DNA of 64,000 nt. It comes from Micromonospora sp. NBC_00421 (lineage in GTDB: Bacteria; Actinomycetota; Actinomycetes; Mycobacteriales; Micromonosporaceae). The position numbers and the translations under genes are program-made. Within the stretch, counting starts at the first letter, position 1; each line of letters begins with the position of its first letter. The DNA is taken from positions 620,001 through 684,000 of the forward strand of contig NZ_CP107929.1 of the NCBI RefSeq assembly GCF_036017915.1, written 5' to 3'. The notes beneath the pieces were generated by a model. That model saw only the letters and a list, made by a program, of their open reading frames with translations, had not been told where the DNA came from and made no database searches. Below are positions 14,216 through 21,003 of the stretch, piece after piece.

Positions 14216-15121
14216 TCAGCCTCGGGACACGGCGGGGGCGAGCAGGTCCATGCGGCCATGCTCGATCAGGTAGGCCACCAGGCGGGCGCGGGCTTCGGTG
14301 GTGTCGTTGTAGATGTGGTTGAAAAGGGGCCGCTCCGCCTCGATCGCGGCCTTCTCTGCCGCCTCTGCCTCCTGGCGAGACGGGAACCGCTCGATGGTGC
14401 CGCGAACCGCGAAGTCTGCCCAGGAAGACTTCTTCGCGTGAGCCGACTGGCGAACGTGCGGGTCGTTCGTGATCCCGATGTACAGAAGCGTGCCGTCAGC
14501 GTCGAACCAGCGGTACAGGGCCGTCACCGTGGAACCCTGATCTCGTGCCTTGATGAAGGTCCAGTCGGCTCGGTGGTCAATGCCAAGGTTCTCGCTCATA
14601 CACGCGTGGATGTGAGCAAAGGTGGCGGCGATCCGCTGCCGGTTCCCCAGCAGGCACTCTCGAAGGAGCATCTCGGCACCTGCCTGCATCTGCCTGGCGA
14701 ACGCCTTGTCGGCAAGGCAAGTCGCCCACTCGTCTATCTGGCTTCCCGGGTTGATGAGCTTGGGAGCCTTGGCTACCAGTTCGCGTAGATACTCCACGCC
14801 GTTGTCTGCGGTGAGCTTGCCGGACGAGGCAAGAGCGTCTGCCACAGACTCGGGCGTCACAAGCCGGCGTTGGGCGTTGAGCACGAAGATTAGGTTGGCG
14901 ATCGGCCCGTGCATGGGCGAGAAGGTTGATGCGTCCACGATCCATGACGCTCGGGTTATGGCGAGGCGTGACCGAAGCATGGCACCGATCAGCCAGCGCT
15001 CGGCTACATGCTGGGGGATGTTCGCCACTTCGCCAACACCACTGCCCACCTGAGTGCTCGGTCGCAGGGGGCCGCCTTCGATCAGGGTGGGGTCCGCGTT
15101 GGGGAAGTTCGCGTTGGTCAT
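14216..15121 (-). CDS. DnaB N-terminal-like domain fused to GIY-YIG nuclease
   Basis: 301 residues from ATG 15121 (GGAG at good spacing; an in-frame ATG at 15142 lacks one). Residues about 35-150 match the N-terminal domain of replicative DnaB helicases: HVAERWLIGAMLRSRLAITR, FSPMHGPIANLIFVLNAQRR, VTPESVADALASSGKL, GVEYLRELVAKAP. No helicase ATPase domain follows. Instead residues 199-270 are a GIY-YIG nuclease: ALYRWF (201-206), YIGITN (214-219), Arg224, AAEKAAIEAERPLFN with Glu256 and Asn268. The combination suggests a nuclease recruited to a DnaG/DnaB-type replisome or to the iteron array directly upstream at 15212-15318. A site-specific nickase role in replication is inference. Confidence 0.85.
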   Translation of the reverse strand: MTNANFPNADPTLIEGGPLRPSTQVGSGVGEVANIPQHVAERWLIGAMLRSRLAITRASWIVDASTFSPMHGPIANLIFVLNAQRRLVTPESVADALASSGKLTADNGVEYLRELVAKAPKLINPGSQIDEWATCLADKAFARQMQAGAEMLLRECLLGNRQRIAATFAHIHACMSENLGIDHRADWTFIKARDQGSTVTALYRWFDADGTLLYIGITNDPHVRQSAHAKKSSWADFAVRGTIERFPSRQEAEAAEKAAIEAERPLFNHIYNDTTEARARLVAYLIEHGRMDLLAPAVSRG

Positions 15122-15188
15122 CGAGTCTCCGTTCGATCGCACCGCCCTTCGCGGTAGCGAAGGGGAGAGGTCTTATGAGTGTTGAGGA

Positions 15189-15318
15189 TGAGTGATCACA
15201 TGAGTGATGGGCGGCACTGACTTCCGGTATCTGCGGAACTCACTTCCGCCATTGCCGGAACTCACTTCCGGTACCCCCGGAACTCAGTACCGGCACCGGA
15301 ACTCACTTCCGCCATCTC
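15189..15318 (-). repeat. iteron array, candidate replication origin or operator
   Basis: Five related units begin at 15212, 15234, 15256, 15278 and 15297 (period 22, 22, 22, 19). The best units read CGGAACTCACTTCCG, themselves an imperfect inverted repeat with CGGAA/TTCCG arms, followed by a variable GCCAT or GTACC segment. A direct repeat ATGAGTGAT (15189-15197 and 15201-15209) adjoins. The array lies between a winged-helix Rep-like gene and the DnaB-N/GIY-YIG gene, the usual position of an iteron origin or of Rep autoregulatory sites. Confidence 0.75.
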
Positions 15319-15332
15319 CGCGACTACCGAGG

Positions 15333-15947
15333 TCACCAGTCGTCCCCCCTCGCCCTGCGGAACCCGGCCCACACCTTGCCGCCGAGCTGCCCCCACCGTG
15401 GCTGCCCCTGCTCGGCTTGGCTGTCGTTCCACATGTCGAGGCAGTACGGCTCGTCACGGCCCTTCTTCGCCCTCGGTGGAGGGCAGAACGCCATCAACTG
15501 CACCCGGAACGACACCACCTCGCTACCGCCGTCGACCTTGACGGTGCAGTTGCCCTGCGGGGTGAACTGCTTCTCGCAGTACAGGCAGTGGAAGTCCTGC
15601 ACATGCGGCCCGTAGATCGGCAGGCTCTGCCAGTTGTCGGGAATCACCAACTGGTACTCGTCCGCCAGTCGCCGGTGAGGCGAGCCGTAGGCGACCCGCT
15701 CAGCCATGCCGAGGCCGCGCAGCACCTGCCACGCGGTGCGGACCGTCCGGTCGCTGAGCCCTGTCTCCCGTTCGATGCGCTTGTTGCTGGGGTGGCAGCT
15801 TGACCCGTCGTCGAAGTCGGCGAAGTCGATCGCGGATCGGGCGACGGCTTTGACGGAGGGGTCGAGCAGCAGCACCCGGACGAGCACGTTCCATCGAGCG
15901 ATGAACGGCTTGTCTTCGTCGTCGGGGGCGTGGAGGCGGCTCACCAC
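15333..15947 (-). CDS. winged-helix Rep-like DNA-binding protein
   Basis: 204 residues from GTG 15947 with AGGGGAAA upstream. Residues about 15-90 are a helix-turn-helix of the HTH_36/replication-initiator type: DFDDGSSCHPSNKRIERETG then LSDRTVRTAWQVLRGLGMAE. A C-terminal segment carries FHCLYCEKQF and CPPPRAKKGRDEPYC, a likely zinc site. Phage and plasmid initiators of this class bind iterons; five such repeats start 15 bases downstream of the stop. It could equally be a transcription factor for the DnaB-N/GIY-YIG gene. Confidence 0.7.
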   Translation of the reverse strand: MVSRLHAPDDEDKPFIARWNVLVRVLLLDPSVKAVARSAIDFADFDDGSSCHPSNKRIERETGLSDRTVRTAWQVLRGLGMAERVAYGSPHRRLADEYQLVIPDNWQSLPIYGPHVQDFHCLYCEKQFTPQGNCTVKVDGGSEVVSFRVQLMAFCPPPRAKKGRDEPYCLDMWNDSQAEQGQPRWGQLGGKVWAGFRRARGDDW

Positions 15948-15964
15948 AGCGTTTCCCCTGGGAA

Positions 15965-16039
15965 ATGGCTATGGCATGGGCTATCCGATGGCCTATCCCA
16001 GAGGTGGCCGCGCTGCGGCACCCGTACGCCTGTACGGGT
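15965..16039 (-). promoter_or_regulatory. upstream repeats and palindrome before Rep-like gene
   Basis: Three tandem units ATGGCTATGGC, ATGGGCTATCCG and ATGGCCTATCCC occupy 15965-15999, 18 bases before the GTG at 15947. A perfect palindrome ACCCGTAC-GCCT-GTACGGGT follows at 16020-16039. The rest of 15948-16163 holds no gene. Likely the promoter/operator region of the Rep-like gene. Confidence 0.55.
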
Positions 16040-16163
16040 CGGGAAGTCGCGTATCTTCGGCATCGGCTGGTCAGGTCCGTTCTCTCTTAGCTGGGGAAGC
16101 AGGCTCGCTGGTCACAGGCCCTGGCTCGGTGGTAGGACACCGGGCTGGGGCCGTCTCTTTGGG

Positions 16164-16370
16164 TCAGGCAGAACTAGCGGCCGGCGGCACGTCGGGGCGT
16201 TTCGGCAGCTTGGAACCGGGTCGGCGTGCCATCCAGCGCATGAACTCCAGGATCAGAGCGGTGCGGTTGGAGCCGAGCTGCTTGGACACGTCGCCGAACT
16301 CGTCCCAGAGGTCGAGTGGTACCCGGATCGGCCTGGTCGGCGTGCTGTTCGCGGTCGTCGTCTTGGTCAT
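16164..16370 (-). CDS. ribbon-helix-helix (Arc/CopG-like) repressor
   Basis: 68 residues from ATG 16370 (GAGGGGG upstream). The pattern RPIRVPLDLWDEFGDVSKQL then GSNRTALILEFMRWMARRPG is the beta-strand plus two-helix fold of RHH repressors. It is transcribed away from the rightward early operon, and four GTAGCTA palindromic sites lie in the shared control region, so it probably represses both directions. Confidence 0.8.
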   Translation of the reverse strand: MTKTTTANSTPTRPIRVPLDLWDEFGDVSKQLGSNRTALILEFMRWMARRPGSKLPKRPDVPPAASSA

Positions 16371-16383
16371 TGTCACCCCCTCA

Positions 16384-16487
16384 CTGTAGCTACAGGGATC
16401 ATCTTACGCACACCGGGGGTGTAGCTACAAGAATCTTGAACGACATGCCCGGCATCTCTTGCGCCGTAGCTATCGCCGTAGCTACAG
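16384..16487. promoter_or_regulatory. GTAGCTAC operators and divergent promoters
   Basis: Palindromes CTGTAGCTACAG (16384-16395), TGTAGCTACA (16420-16429), CGTAGCTAT (16465-16473) and CGTAGCTACAG (16477-16487). The last two are 12 bases apart and cover the spacer of a rightward promoter TTGCGC (16459-16464), 18 bases, TACAGT (16483-16488). A leftward promoter with TTGTAG and TAAGAT elements overlaps the first two. The RHH protein at 16164 is the likely ligand. Confidence 0.7.
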
Positions 16488-16509
16488 TGATCCCAGCACC
16501 AAGAGGAAC

Positions 16510-16580
16510 GGCCCCCGGAAAACGACGCTCCAACGTCGCCCCCGAGGGCCGCCAGTAACACGGGGCGCTCCAACGCCCCG
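16510..16580 (+). ncRNA. 5' leader with twin CTCCAA-loop hairpins
   Basis: The transcript from the 16483 promoter has a roughly 120-base leader. Two stems present the same six-base loop: CGACG-CTCCAA-CGTCG (523-538 of the 16 kb block) and CGGGGCG-CTCCAA-CGCCCCG (16561-16580). The first is nested inside a longer GGCCC/GGGCC stem. The loop CUCC could pair with the GGAG ribosome binding site at 16609-16613, or serve as a protein-binding loop. A cis-regulatory RNA is inferred from the duplication. Confidence 0.55.
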
Positions 16581-16619
16581 GTACCTAGCCCGACAACCTG
16601 AGCAACCAGGAGTCGAACC

Positions 16620-17312
16620 ATGCAGCAGACTACTTCTGCACGCACCGAGCCGGTCACCGAGCCCGGCGAGCACTACGCTCGCACCTACGGCCAGTACACG
16701 GTCGTCCTGTCCCTGCCCGTCGACGGCGGGTTCGCCATCAACACGTACGCCGCCACCGGCAGCCACCGCTACGCCGAACTCTCGTTCACCGTCGGCGACG
16801 CGGACACCGGCAACCTCGCCCACCGCATCATCAAGACCGGCGGCGAGCAGGGTGTCAGCCCGGCCGGCATCCGTGAGGCGTTGACCGACGCCCTGGTGCG
16901 GGAGTTGCACGAGGTGCAGGCCCGCCGGGACGCCGAGTCCCGCACCCGCATCGAGCACATCAACGCCCTGCTCGACCACCTGGAGTCGCCCGCCGACACC
17001 GCCAAGGTCGCCGAGCTGGCCGAGCAGGTGCGCCGCAACCTCACCGACACGGTGCCCGCCGGCCAGCAGCCGCAGATCACCCGCTCCCGCAGCGGTGTCG
17101 AGCACAAGCCGCTCAGCGTCCCCATGCAGCGGGCACTCAACGCGCACGTCAACGGGATCGTCTACCCCGACACCCGGGTTGTCCGGGCCACCCTTCGTGC
17201 GCTCGCCGGGCGCGGTCTGGGCACCCTGCACTTCGAGGGCACCCGCAAGCGCATCGTGTCCCTGGAGTTGAACAAGCAGGGCCACAACGCGGTCAAGGCG
17301 GTGGCCCGATGA
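16620..17312 (+). CDS. hypothetical first gene of rightward early operon
   Basis: 230 residues. N-terminal 70 residues are strand-rich (YTVVLSLPVDGGFAINTYAA); a charged coiled-coil region follows (ELHEVQARRDAESRTRIEHI, residues about 95-145); the C-terminal 70 residues include KPLSVPMQRALNAHVNGIVY and TRVVRATLRALAGRGLGTLH, an HTH-like end. AGGAG ribosome binding site. Not recognised; its lead position suggests a regulator or DNA-metabolism protein. Confidence 0.8.
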   Translation: MQQTTSARTEPVTEPGEHYARTYGQYTVVLSLPVDGGFAINTYAATGSHRYAELSFTVGDADTGNLAHRIIKTGGEQGVSPAGIREALTDALVRELHEVQARRDAESRTRIEHINALLDHLESPADTAKVAELAEQVRRNLTDTVPAGQQPQITRSRSGVEHKPLSVPMQRALNAHVNGIVYPDTRVVRATLRALAGRGLGTLHFEGTRKRIVSLELNKQGHNAVKAVAR

Positions 17313-17650
17313 GCACCCTCACCTTCGCCGGCCTCCGCAGCCACCACATCTTCCACGGCGGTGACATGCACCCCCGCTGGTGCACCCGCATCATCGGCTG
17401 CGACGGGCAGTGCACCACCACCGCCAGCTGGCCCACCCTCGACGGCCGCACCTTCACCATCACCGTCACGCTGCCCCACAACGCCCTGTGGCCCACCTTC
17501 ACCTGCACCCTCGACGGGCTGCCGGCCGCCTTCGACCCGCACCTGCACACGGTTGCCGTGTCCGACGTCATCTACTGGCAGGTCCGGGTGTGGTGCGAGC
17601 AGGTTCCGTCCCCCGTCCGTCGTGCCGCCCCCGCCGGAGGTGTCCGATGA
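17309..17650 (+). CDS. hypothetical Cys/Trp-rich protein
   Basis: 113 residues, ATGA-coupled to the gene before. Strand-rich with WCTRIIGCDGQCTTTASWPT and FTITVTLPHNALWPTFTCTL; four cysteines. No family recognised. Confidence 0.75.
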   Translation: MSTLTFAGLRSHHIFHGGDMHPRWCTRIIGCDGQCTTTASWPTLDGRTFTITVTLPHNALWPTFTCTLDGLPAAFDPHLHTVAVSDVIYWQVRVWCEQVPSPVRRAAPAGGVR

Positions 17651-17970
17651 CCGCACCCGCCCTGCTCGACGCCTACACCGCCCCCTGCCCCGACTGGTGC
17701 GTCGAGGACCGCATGCCCGACCCCGGTGTCGTCGACCACTTCTCCCGAGTCTGGTCCGGCTCCGACTGGCTGGAAGTCGCCTGCTGGAAGGTGCAGGTCA
17801 CGCAGACCGTCACCCACCACGCCGACGGCAGCATCACCGAAGGGCTGGCCGGGATCATCGTCTCCGGCGCTGACAGCACGTTCGGGTCGGTTGCCGAGTT
17901 CACGCGGGCGTTGATGCAGGCCGAGGGTCTGAAGAACCGCATCAACGCCGGCCGCCGGCAGGTGTTGTGA
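17647..17970 (+). CDS. DUF6907-like protein
   Basis: 107 residues from ATG 17647 (overlap). CPDWCVEDRMPDPG opens the protein in the manner of DUF6907-type actinomycete proteins (CPxWC), followed by strands (DWLEVACWKVQVTQTVTHHA) and a C-terminal helix (VAEFTRALMQAEGLKNRINA). Function of the family is unknown; it is frequent on actinomycete plasmids and phages. Confidence 0.7.
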   Translation: MTAPALLDAYTAPCPDWCVEDRMPDPGVVDHFSRVWSGSDWLEVACWKVQVTQTVTHHADGSITEGLAGIIVSGADSTFGSVAEFTRALMQAEGLKNRINAGRRQVL

Positions 17971-18287
17971 TGAGCGCCCTATTCGACGGTTCGGTGCTGG
18001 CACTGATCAATGAGGGCGGTGTGGCTGCCGATCAGTTCGGCAGCATCTTCCTTCCCGACCACATCGAGGTGCCCGCGCTGCCGGAGGTGCGGCTGCGGGT
18101 GGTGGTGGCCATCGCTCGAAGCCTCGCGTTCCGGGTCGCCCCCGACGGGGAGCTGGGTCCACGTCCGGTGGAGTTGACGACGTTGGGGGAGGCGGTGCTG
18201 CGGCACGGCAACCCGGACCGGTACCGGTCGGCGACGGCGGTTGAGGTGCGTGACGGCCGGTACAGCACCCCGGCGGTGAAGTCGTGA
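17970..18287 (+). CDS. hypothetical protein
   Basis: 105 residues from ATG 17970 in a TGATG overlap. Helix-strand protein with EVRLRVVVAIARSLAFRVAP and RPVELTTLGEAVLRHGNPDR. Not recognised. Confidence 0.7.
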   Translation: MSALFDGSVLALINEGGVAADQFGSIFLPDHIEVPALPEVRLRVVVAIARSLAFRVAPDGELGPRPVELTTLGEAVLRHGNPDRYRSATAVEVRDGRYSTPAVKS

Positions 18288-18442
18288 CCGGGCCCAGCAG
18301 GTACGCCCGCACGGAGATGGTGGCGCAGGCCGCCGCACTCCAACCCGCTGCCCGCGTGTTCGACCGGGCCCACATTTCGGGTGCCCCGGTCAACGAGCGG
18401 TACACGGCGCAGCGGCCCACCACGAAGGCCAGCATCCGATGA
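18284..18442 (+). CDS. hypothetical 52-residue protein
   Basis: Starts GTG 18284 in a GTGA overlap, VTGPSRYARTEMVAQAAALQ, ending KASIR. Both ends couple to neighbours by four-base overlaps, the main evidence for translation. Confidence 0.6.
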   Translation: MTGPSRYARTEMVAQAAALQPAARVFDRAHISGAPVNERYTAQRPTTKASIR

Positions 18443-18588
18443 CCGGCCGGGTGGTGCACCTCGACGACCGGCGGGAGCCGCAGAAGCGCCGCGACAACCA
18501 GGTCATTGAGGTTTTCGAGAACGTGACCGACTGGCCGACGGCAGCCACGACCAGCAGCACCGACAAGCGCGGCAACAGCAGGCGCTGA
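18439..18588 (+). CDS. hypothetical 49-residue protein
   Basis: ATG 18439 overlaps the preceding stop. Basic and polar, MTGRVVHLDDRREPQKRRDN, with a helical centre QVIEVFENVTDW. No family. Confidence 0.6.
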   Translation: MTGRVVHLDDRREPQKRRDNQVIEVFENVTDWPTAATTSSTDKRGNSRR

Positions 18589-18674
18589 CCGCACTTCACA
18601 CCCGGTGGCCCCGTCGAGGGGGCGGGGCCACCACACCTTCCGACATCCTTTTCGTCCCGCTTTAGGAGCATCCC

Positions 18675-18842
18675 ATGTTCGCCAAGTCGACCTCCCGTCG
18701 TCTCGCCCGCGCCACCCGCACCACCATCGCCATCGAGGCGGACACCGACACGGGCATCACGTTCCGTCCGGCCCGACGCCCGGCCCGCCGCAACGTCGAG
18801 CAGGCCGCCATCCGCGCCTCCCTGATGGGGCTCGCCTTCTGA
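18675..18842 (+). CDS. hypothetical basic 55-residue protein
   Basis: ATG 18675 after TTTAGGAGC. Arg-rich (SRRLARATRTTIAIEADTDT; RPARRPARRNVEQAAIRASL); could be a small nucleic-acid-binding protein. Not recognised. Confidence 0.65.
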   Translation: MFAKSTSRRLARATRTTIAIEADTDTGITFRPARRPARRNVEQAAIRASLMGLAF

Positions 18843-18934
18843 CCCTGCGCCGTGCCTGTCGGGTTGGACCCAGCTTTCCCAGCCCGGCGGGGTCGCCGCA
18901 GCGGCCAGCCCCAACCCCGTCGGAGGACACCACG

Positions 18935-19135
18935 ATGGACGCCAACAACGTCGAGGTCACGATCACCGTGACCATCAACGGCACCAGCATCACCAAGAGC
19001 GCCACCGCCGGCAGCACCGGCAACCCGTACCGGCTGGCAGAGAACGTCGTCAACAGCGTCGCCGGGGAGGCCAACAACGAGATGCACCACGCCCGGTTCG
19101 GCTGGGACCAGGCCGCGAAGAAGGCCCGCCGGTGA
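18935..19135 (+). CDS. hypothetical 66-residue protein
   Basis: ATG 18935 with GGAGGAC. Two Thr-rich strands (NVEVTITVTINGTSITKSAT) and a helix (NPYRLAENVVNSVAGEANNE). Function unknown. The 92 bases before it hold no gene. Confidence 0.65.
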   Translation: MDANNVEVTITVTINGTSITKSATAGSTGNPYRLAENVVNSVAGEANNEMHHARFGWDQAAKKARR

Positions 19136-19410
19136 CCGGCCCCGACCAGAGGCCGATGACCGGCCCCGAACACGTGGCAGAGGCGCTGCGCCTCGCCGAC
19201 CTCGCCGAGCAACCCCACTGGGACGACCTCGCCGACCCGTCAGACGAGCACCGGTACCGGATGCTGATGCGCGCCCACCTGCACGCCAACCTGGCACGCA
19301 CCGCCGCCATGGTCGACGGGAAGCGGTACAGCGACGGCACCCGGAGCTTCGAGAGCCGCGACGGATGGCAGCGGGAGGCGTGGCACAAGACGTTCGGGGT
19401 TCAGCCGTGA
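19132..19410 (+). CDS. hypothetical helical protein
   Basis: 92 residues, GTG start in a GTGA overlap. Helical with EHVAEALRLADLAEQPHWDD and YRMLMRAHLHANLARTAAMV; similar helical mini-proteins occur in Streptomyces mobile elements. Function unknown. Confidence 0.7.
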   Translation: MTGPDQRPMTGPEHVAEALRLADLAEQPHWDDLADPSDEHRYRMLMRAHLHANLARTAAMVDGKRYSDGTRSFESRDGWQREAWHKTFGVQP

Positions 19411-19541
19411 ACCCCCGCCAGCGCCACCACCGTTGGTTGACCGTGGACGGTGACCCCGACCGTATGACCGTCCGGCAGCAGTTCCTGTGGACGCTGCGCG
19501 CGGTCATCCCCATCACCGTCCTGCTGAGGGCGGACCGGTGA
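19407..19541 (+). CDS. 44-residue protein with hydrophobic C-terminus
   Basis: GTG 19407 (GTGA overlap). Basic N-terminus (VNPRQRHHRWLTVDGD) and a short hydrophobic stretch (FLWTLRAVIPITVLL) that may be membrane-associated. Directly coupled to the PycTM-like gene, so it may be an accessory to it. Confidence 0.55.
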   Translation: MNPRQRHHRWLTVDGDPDRMTVRQQFLWTLRAVIPITVLLRADR

Positions 19542-19999
19542 ACGTCGACACGGGCGCACTACTCGACCAGGCATGCGAACGCACCGACGCCCACCACCAA
19601 CGCATCGACACGAAAGTCAGCGTCCTCCTCGCCCTCAACCTCGCCACCATCGGCGTCGCCGGGGCCGCACTCACCCAAGCCCCCGGCTGGGCGGTCACCG
19701 CCGTCGCCGCCGGCACACTCGCCCCACTGGTGGCGTCCACACTCACCGCCCTGACCGCATTCGCACCCGACCTGTCCGGCACGTGGGGGTTCATGGCATA
19801 CGCCCGCGCCTCCGACCCGGATGAGGTGATCGGCGCGGTGGTGGAAGACCACCGGCAGCAGGCAACCCGGTTGGCGGGCACGTCGTGGGCGGTGCGCCGC
19901 AAGTACGGGCGGCTGCGGCTGGCGGTTCTCCTGTCCGGGGTGGGCATCTGCGCTGGTGCGGTGGTGGGGGCTGTGGTGGGGGTTTCCTGGCTGCTGTGA
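19538..19999 (+). CDS. PycTM-like (Pycsar effector-type) membrane protein
   Basis: 153 residues from GTG 19538 (GTGA overlap). The N-terminal pattern HHQRIDTKVSVLLALNLATI resembles the DxKxxxLLxL entry into the first transmembrane helix of PycTM effector proteins. Two helices (about 26-47 and 50-72), a cytoplasmic loop (DPDEVIGAVVEDHRQQATRL), then KYGRLRLAVLLSGVGICAGA and a final helix, giving the 2+1-2 arrangement of that family. In Pycsar systems such effectors disrupt the membrane on cCMP/cUMP binding; no cyclase is visible nearby. Could be a superinfection-exclusion protein or a decoy. Family assignment rests on pattern only. Confidence 0.65.
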   Translation: MNVDTGALLDQACERTDAHHQRIDTKVSVLLALNLATIGVAGAALTQAPGWAVTAVAAGTLAPLVASTLTALTAFAPDLSGTWGFMAYARASDPDEVIGAVVEDHRQQATRLAGTSWAVRRKYGRLRLAVLLSGVGICAGAVVGAVVGVSWLL

Positions 20000-20088
20000 C
20001 TGTGCCGGTCCCGTGGTGCCCGACCCATCACTCGGGCGCACGCGGTGCCGCCACAACCGGCGGACCACCCAACCCTGTAGGAGCGCAC

Positions 20089-20280
20089 ATGTCGTCTGAC
20101 CTGCCCGAAACCCTGCGCACCATCGCCGGCCTGCAGAACAACCTTGCCGGTGCCGCCGAACTGGACGCCCGCGCCGACGGGCTCGCATGCCGCCCCGGAA
20201 TCACCAAGGCGGAGCGGGCCGACACCTACACGACCATCGCCGAGCTGCGGCAGCGGGCACGCGAGCTGCGCGGCGAATAG
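20089..20280 (+). CDS. hypothetical helical protein
   Basis: 63 residues from ATG 20089 preceded by TAGGAGC. Helical throughout (ETLRTIAGLQNNLAGAAELD; TYTTIAELRQRARELRGE). A longer GTG form from 19996 is open in frame but has no ribosome binding site. Confidence 0.65.
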   Translation: MSSDLPETLRTIAGLQNNLAGAAELDARADGLACRPGITKAERADTYTTIAELRQRARELRGE

Positions 20281-20321
20281 CAGCACTGACCATCCCAACA
20301 CCAACCCAGCAGGAGGCCCTC

Positions 20322-20447
20322 ATGTCAAACAGCAGCAGCAGCGCCCAGCAGGTCGGTCAGACGATCCGCGCCACCGGCGACCTGTCCCCGACCAAGCGGC
20401 ACACCGCCGTCGACCAAACCCTCAACCCGCCGAAGCGCGGCAAGTGA
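20322..20447 (+). CDS. hypothetical 41-residue protein
   Basis: ATG 20322 with AGGAGG. Ser/Thr-rich, MSNSSSSAQQVGQTIRATGD, basic end PPKRGK. No family. Confidence 0.6.
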   Translation: MSNSSSSAQQVGQTIRATGDLSPTKRHTAVDQTLNPPKRGK

Positions 20448-20452
20448 ATGGC

Positions 20453-20492
20453 GGCGGGGTGCGGCAGCCCTCAGAAAGCACCGCACCCCGCC
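20453..20492 (+). other. 12-bp perfect stem-loop between early genes
   Basis: GGCGGGGTGCGG and CCGCACCCCGCC form a perfect stem with a 16-base loop. No T-tract, so transcription attenuation or mRNA processing is as likely as termination. A 30-codon frame (20448-20540) that starts right after the previous stop and overlaps the next ATG as ATGA runs through it and may be translated. Confidence 0.5.
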
Positions 20493-20536
20493 AGATCCCC
20501 AACCAGAGGACCAGCCAACCCCCGAAGGAGCCGACC

Positions 20537-20692
20537 ATGACCAAGCCTAAGCCCCCGCAGTACGACCCGAAGATCGGGCAGGCCGCCCGCGACGAGGCCA
20601 AGCCGTACACCGACCCCACCGCCACCTACCAGACCGCGCAGAACTACAGGCACAACATCGCCGAGGGTGCTGCACGGCGGAGCCAGCAGTGA
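20537..20692 (+). CDS. hypothetical 51-residue protein
   Basis: ATG 20537 after GAAGGAG. Polar, MTKPKPPQYDPKIGQAARDE; helical C-terminus. Not recognised. Confidence 0.6.
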   Translation: MTKPKPPQYDPKIGQAARDEAKPYTDPTATYQTAQNYRHNIAEGAARRSQQ

Positions 20693-20826
20693 CCGGCCAG
20701 AACGAGCACTACAGGCAGCAGCGCATCGACCGGAACCGGGCTGCCCGCTTGGCGACGATGGCGGAGGCGCAACGCCTGGCCGAGCAGCGCAACGCGGCCC
20801 GCACCAACCAGGACGGGCAGCGGTGA
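20689..20826 (+). CDS. hypothetical 45-residue helical protein
   Basis: GTG 20689 (GTGA overlap). One long charged helix, RQQRIDRNRAARLATMAEAQ then RLAEQRNAARTNQ, likely a coiled coil. Coupled at both ends. Confidence 0.55.
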   Translation: MTGQNEHYRQQRIDRNRAARLATMAEAQRLAEQRNAARTNQDGQR

Positions 20827-20993
20827 CCGCAGGCAGCATGAGCGCGGGGGTGGCCACGCACGGTCGCCCCCGCGCCACCCGCCGGCCGGTACCACCGCCG
20901 CAGCCGGTCGACACCGTGTGCCCCGCCTGCCTCACCGACCAGACGACCGGGGTGTGTGCTGCTGGCTGCCCCGAACACGCCCGACGCCGTTAG
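20823..20993 (+). CDS. 56-residue Cys-rich protein
   Basis: GTG 20823 (GTGA overlap). Arg/Pro-rich N-terminus and a C-terminal zinc knuckle: VCPACLTDQTTGVCAAGCPE then H. Function unknown. Confidence 0.6.
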   Translation: MTAGSMSAGVATHGRPRATRRPVPPPQPVDTVCPACLTDQTTGVCAAGCPEHARRR

Positions 20994-21003
20994 GAGGTCC
21001 ACC

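Noticed and set aside
16585..16622. Possible minus-strand tRNA T-arm (GGTTCGACTCCTGG)
   Set aside because: The T-stem arms do not pair and no acceptor or anticodon arm is found; it is the leader and ribosome binding site of gene 16620.
20448..20540. 30-codon frame between two early genes
   Set aside because: Coupled at both ends but lies across a perfect hairpin and has low-complexity sequence; noted in the hairpin entry instead of called.
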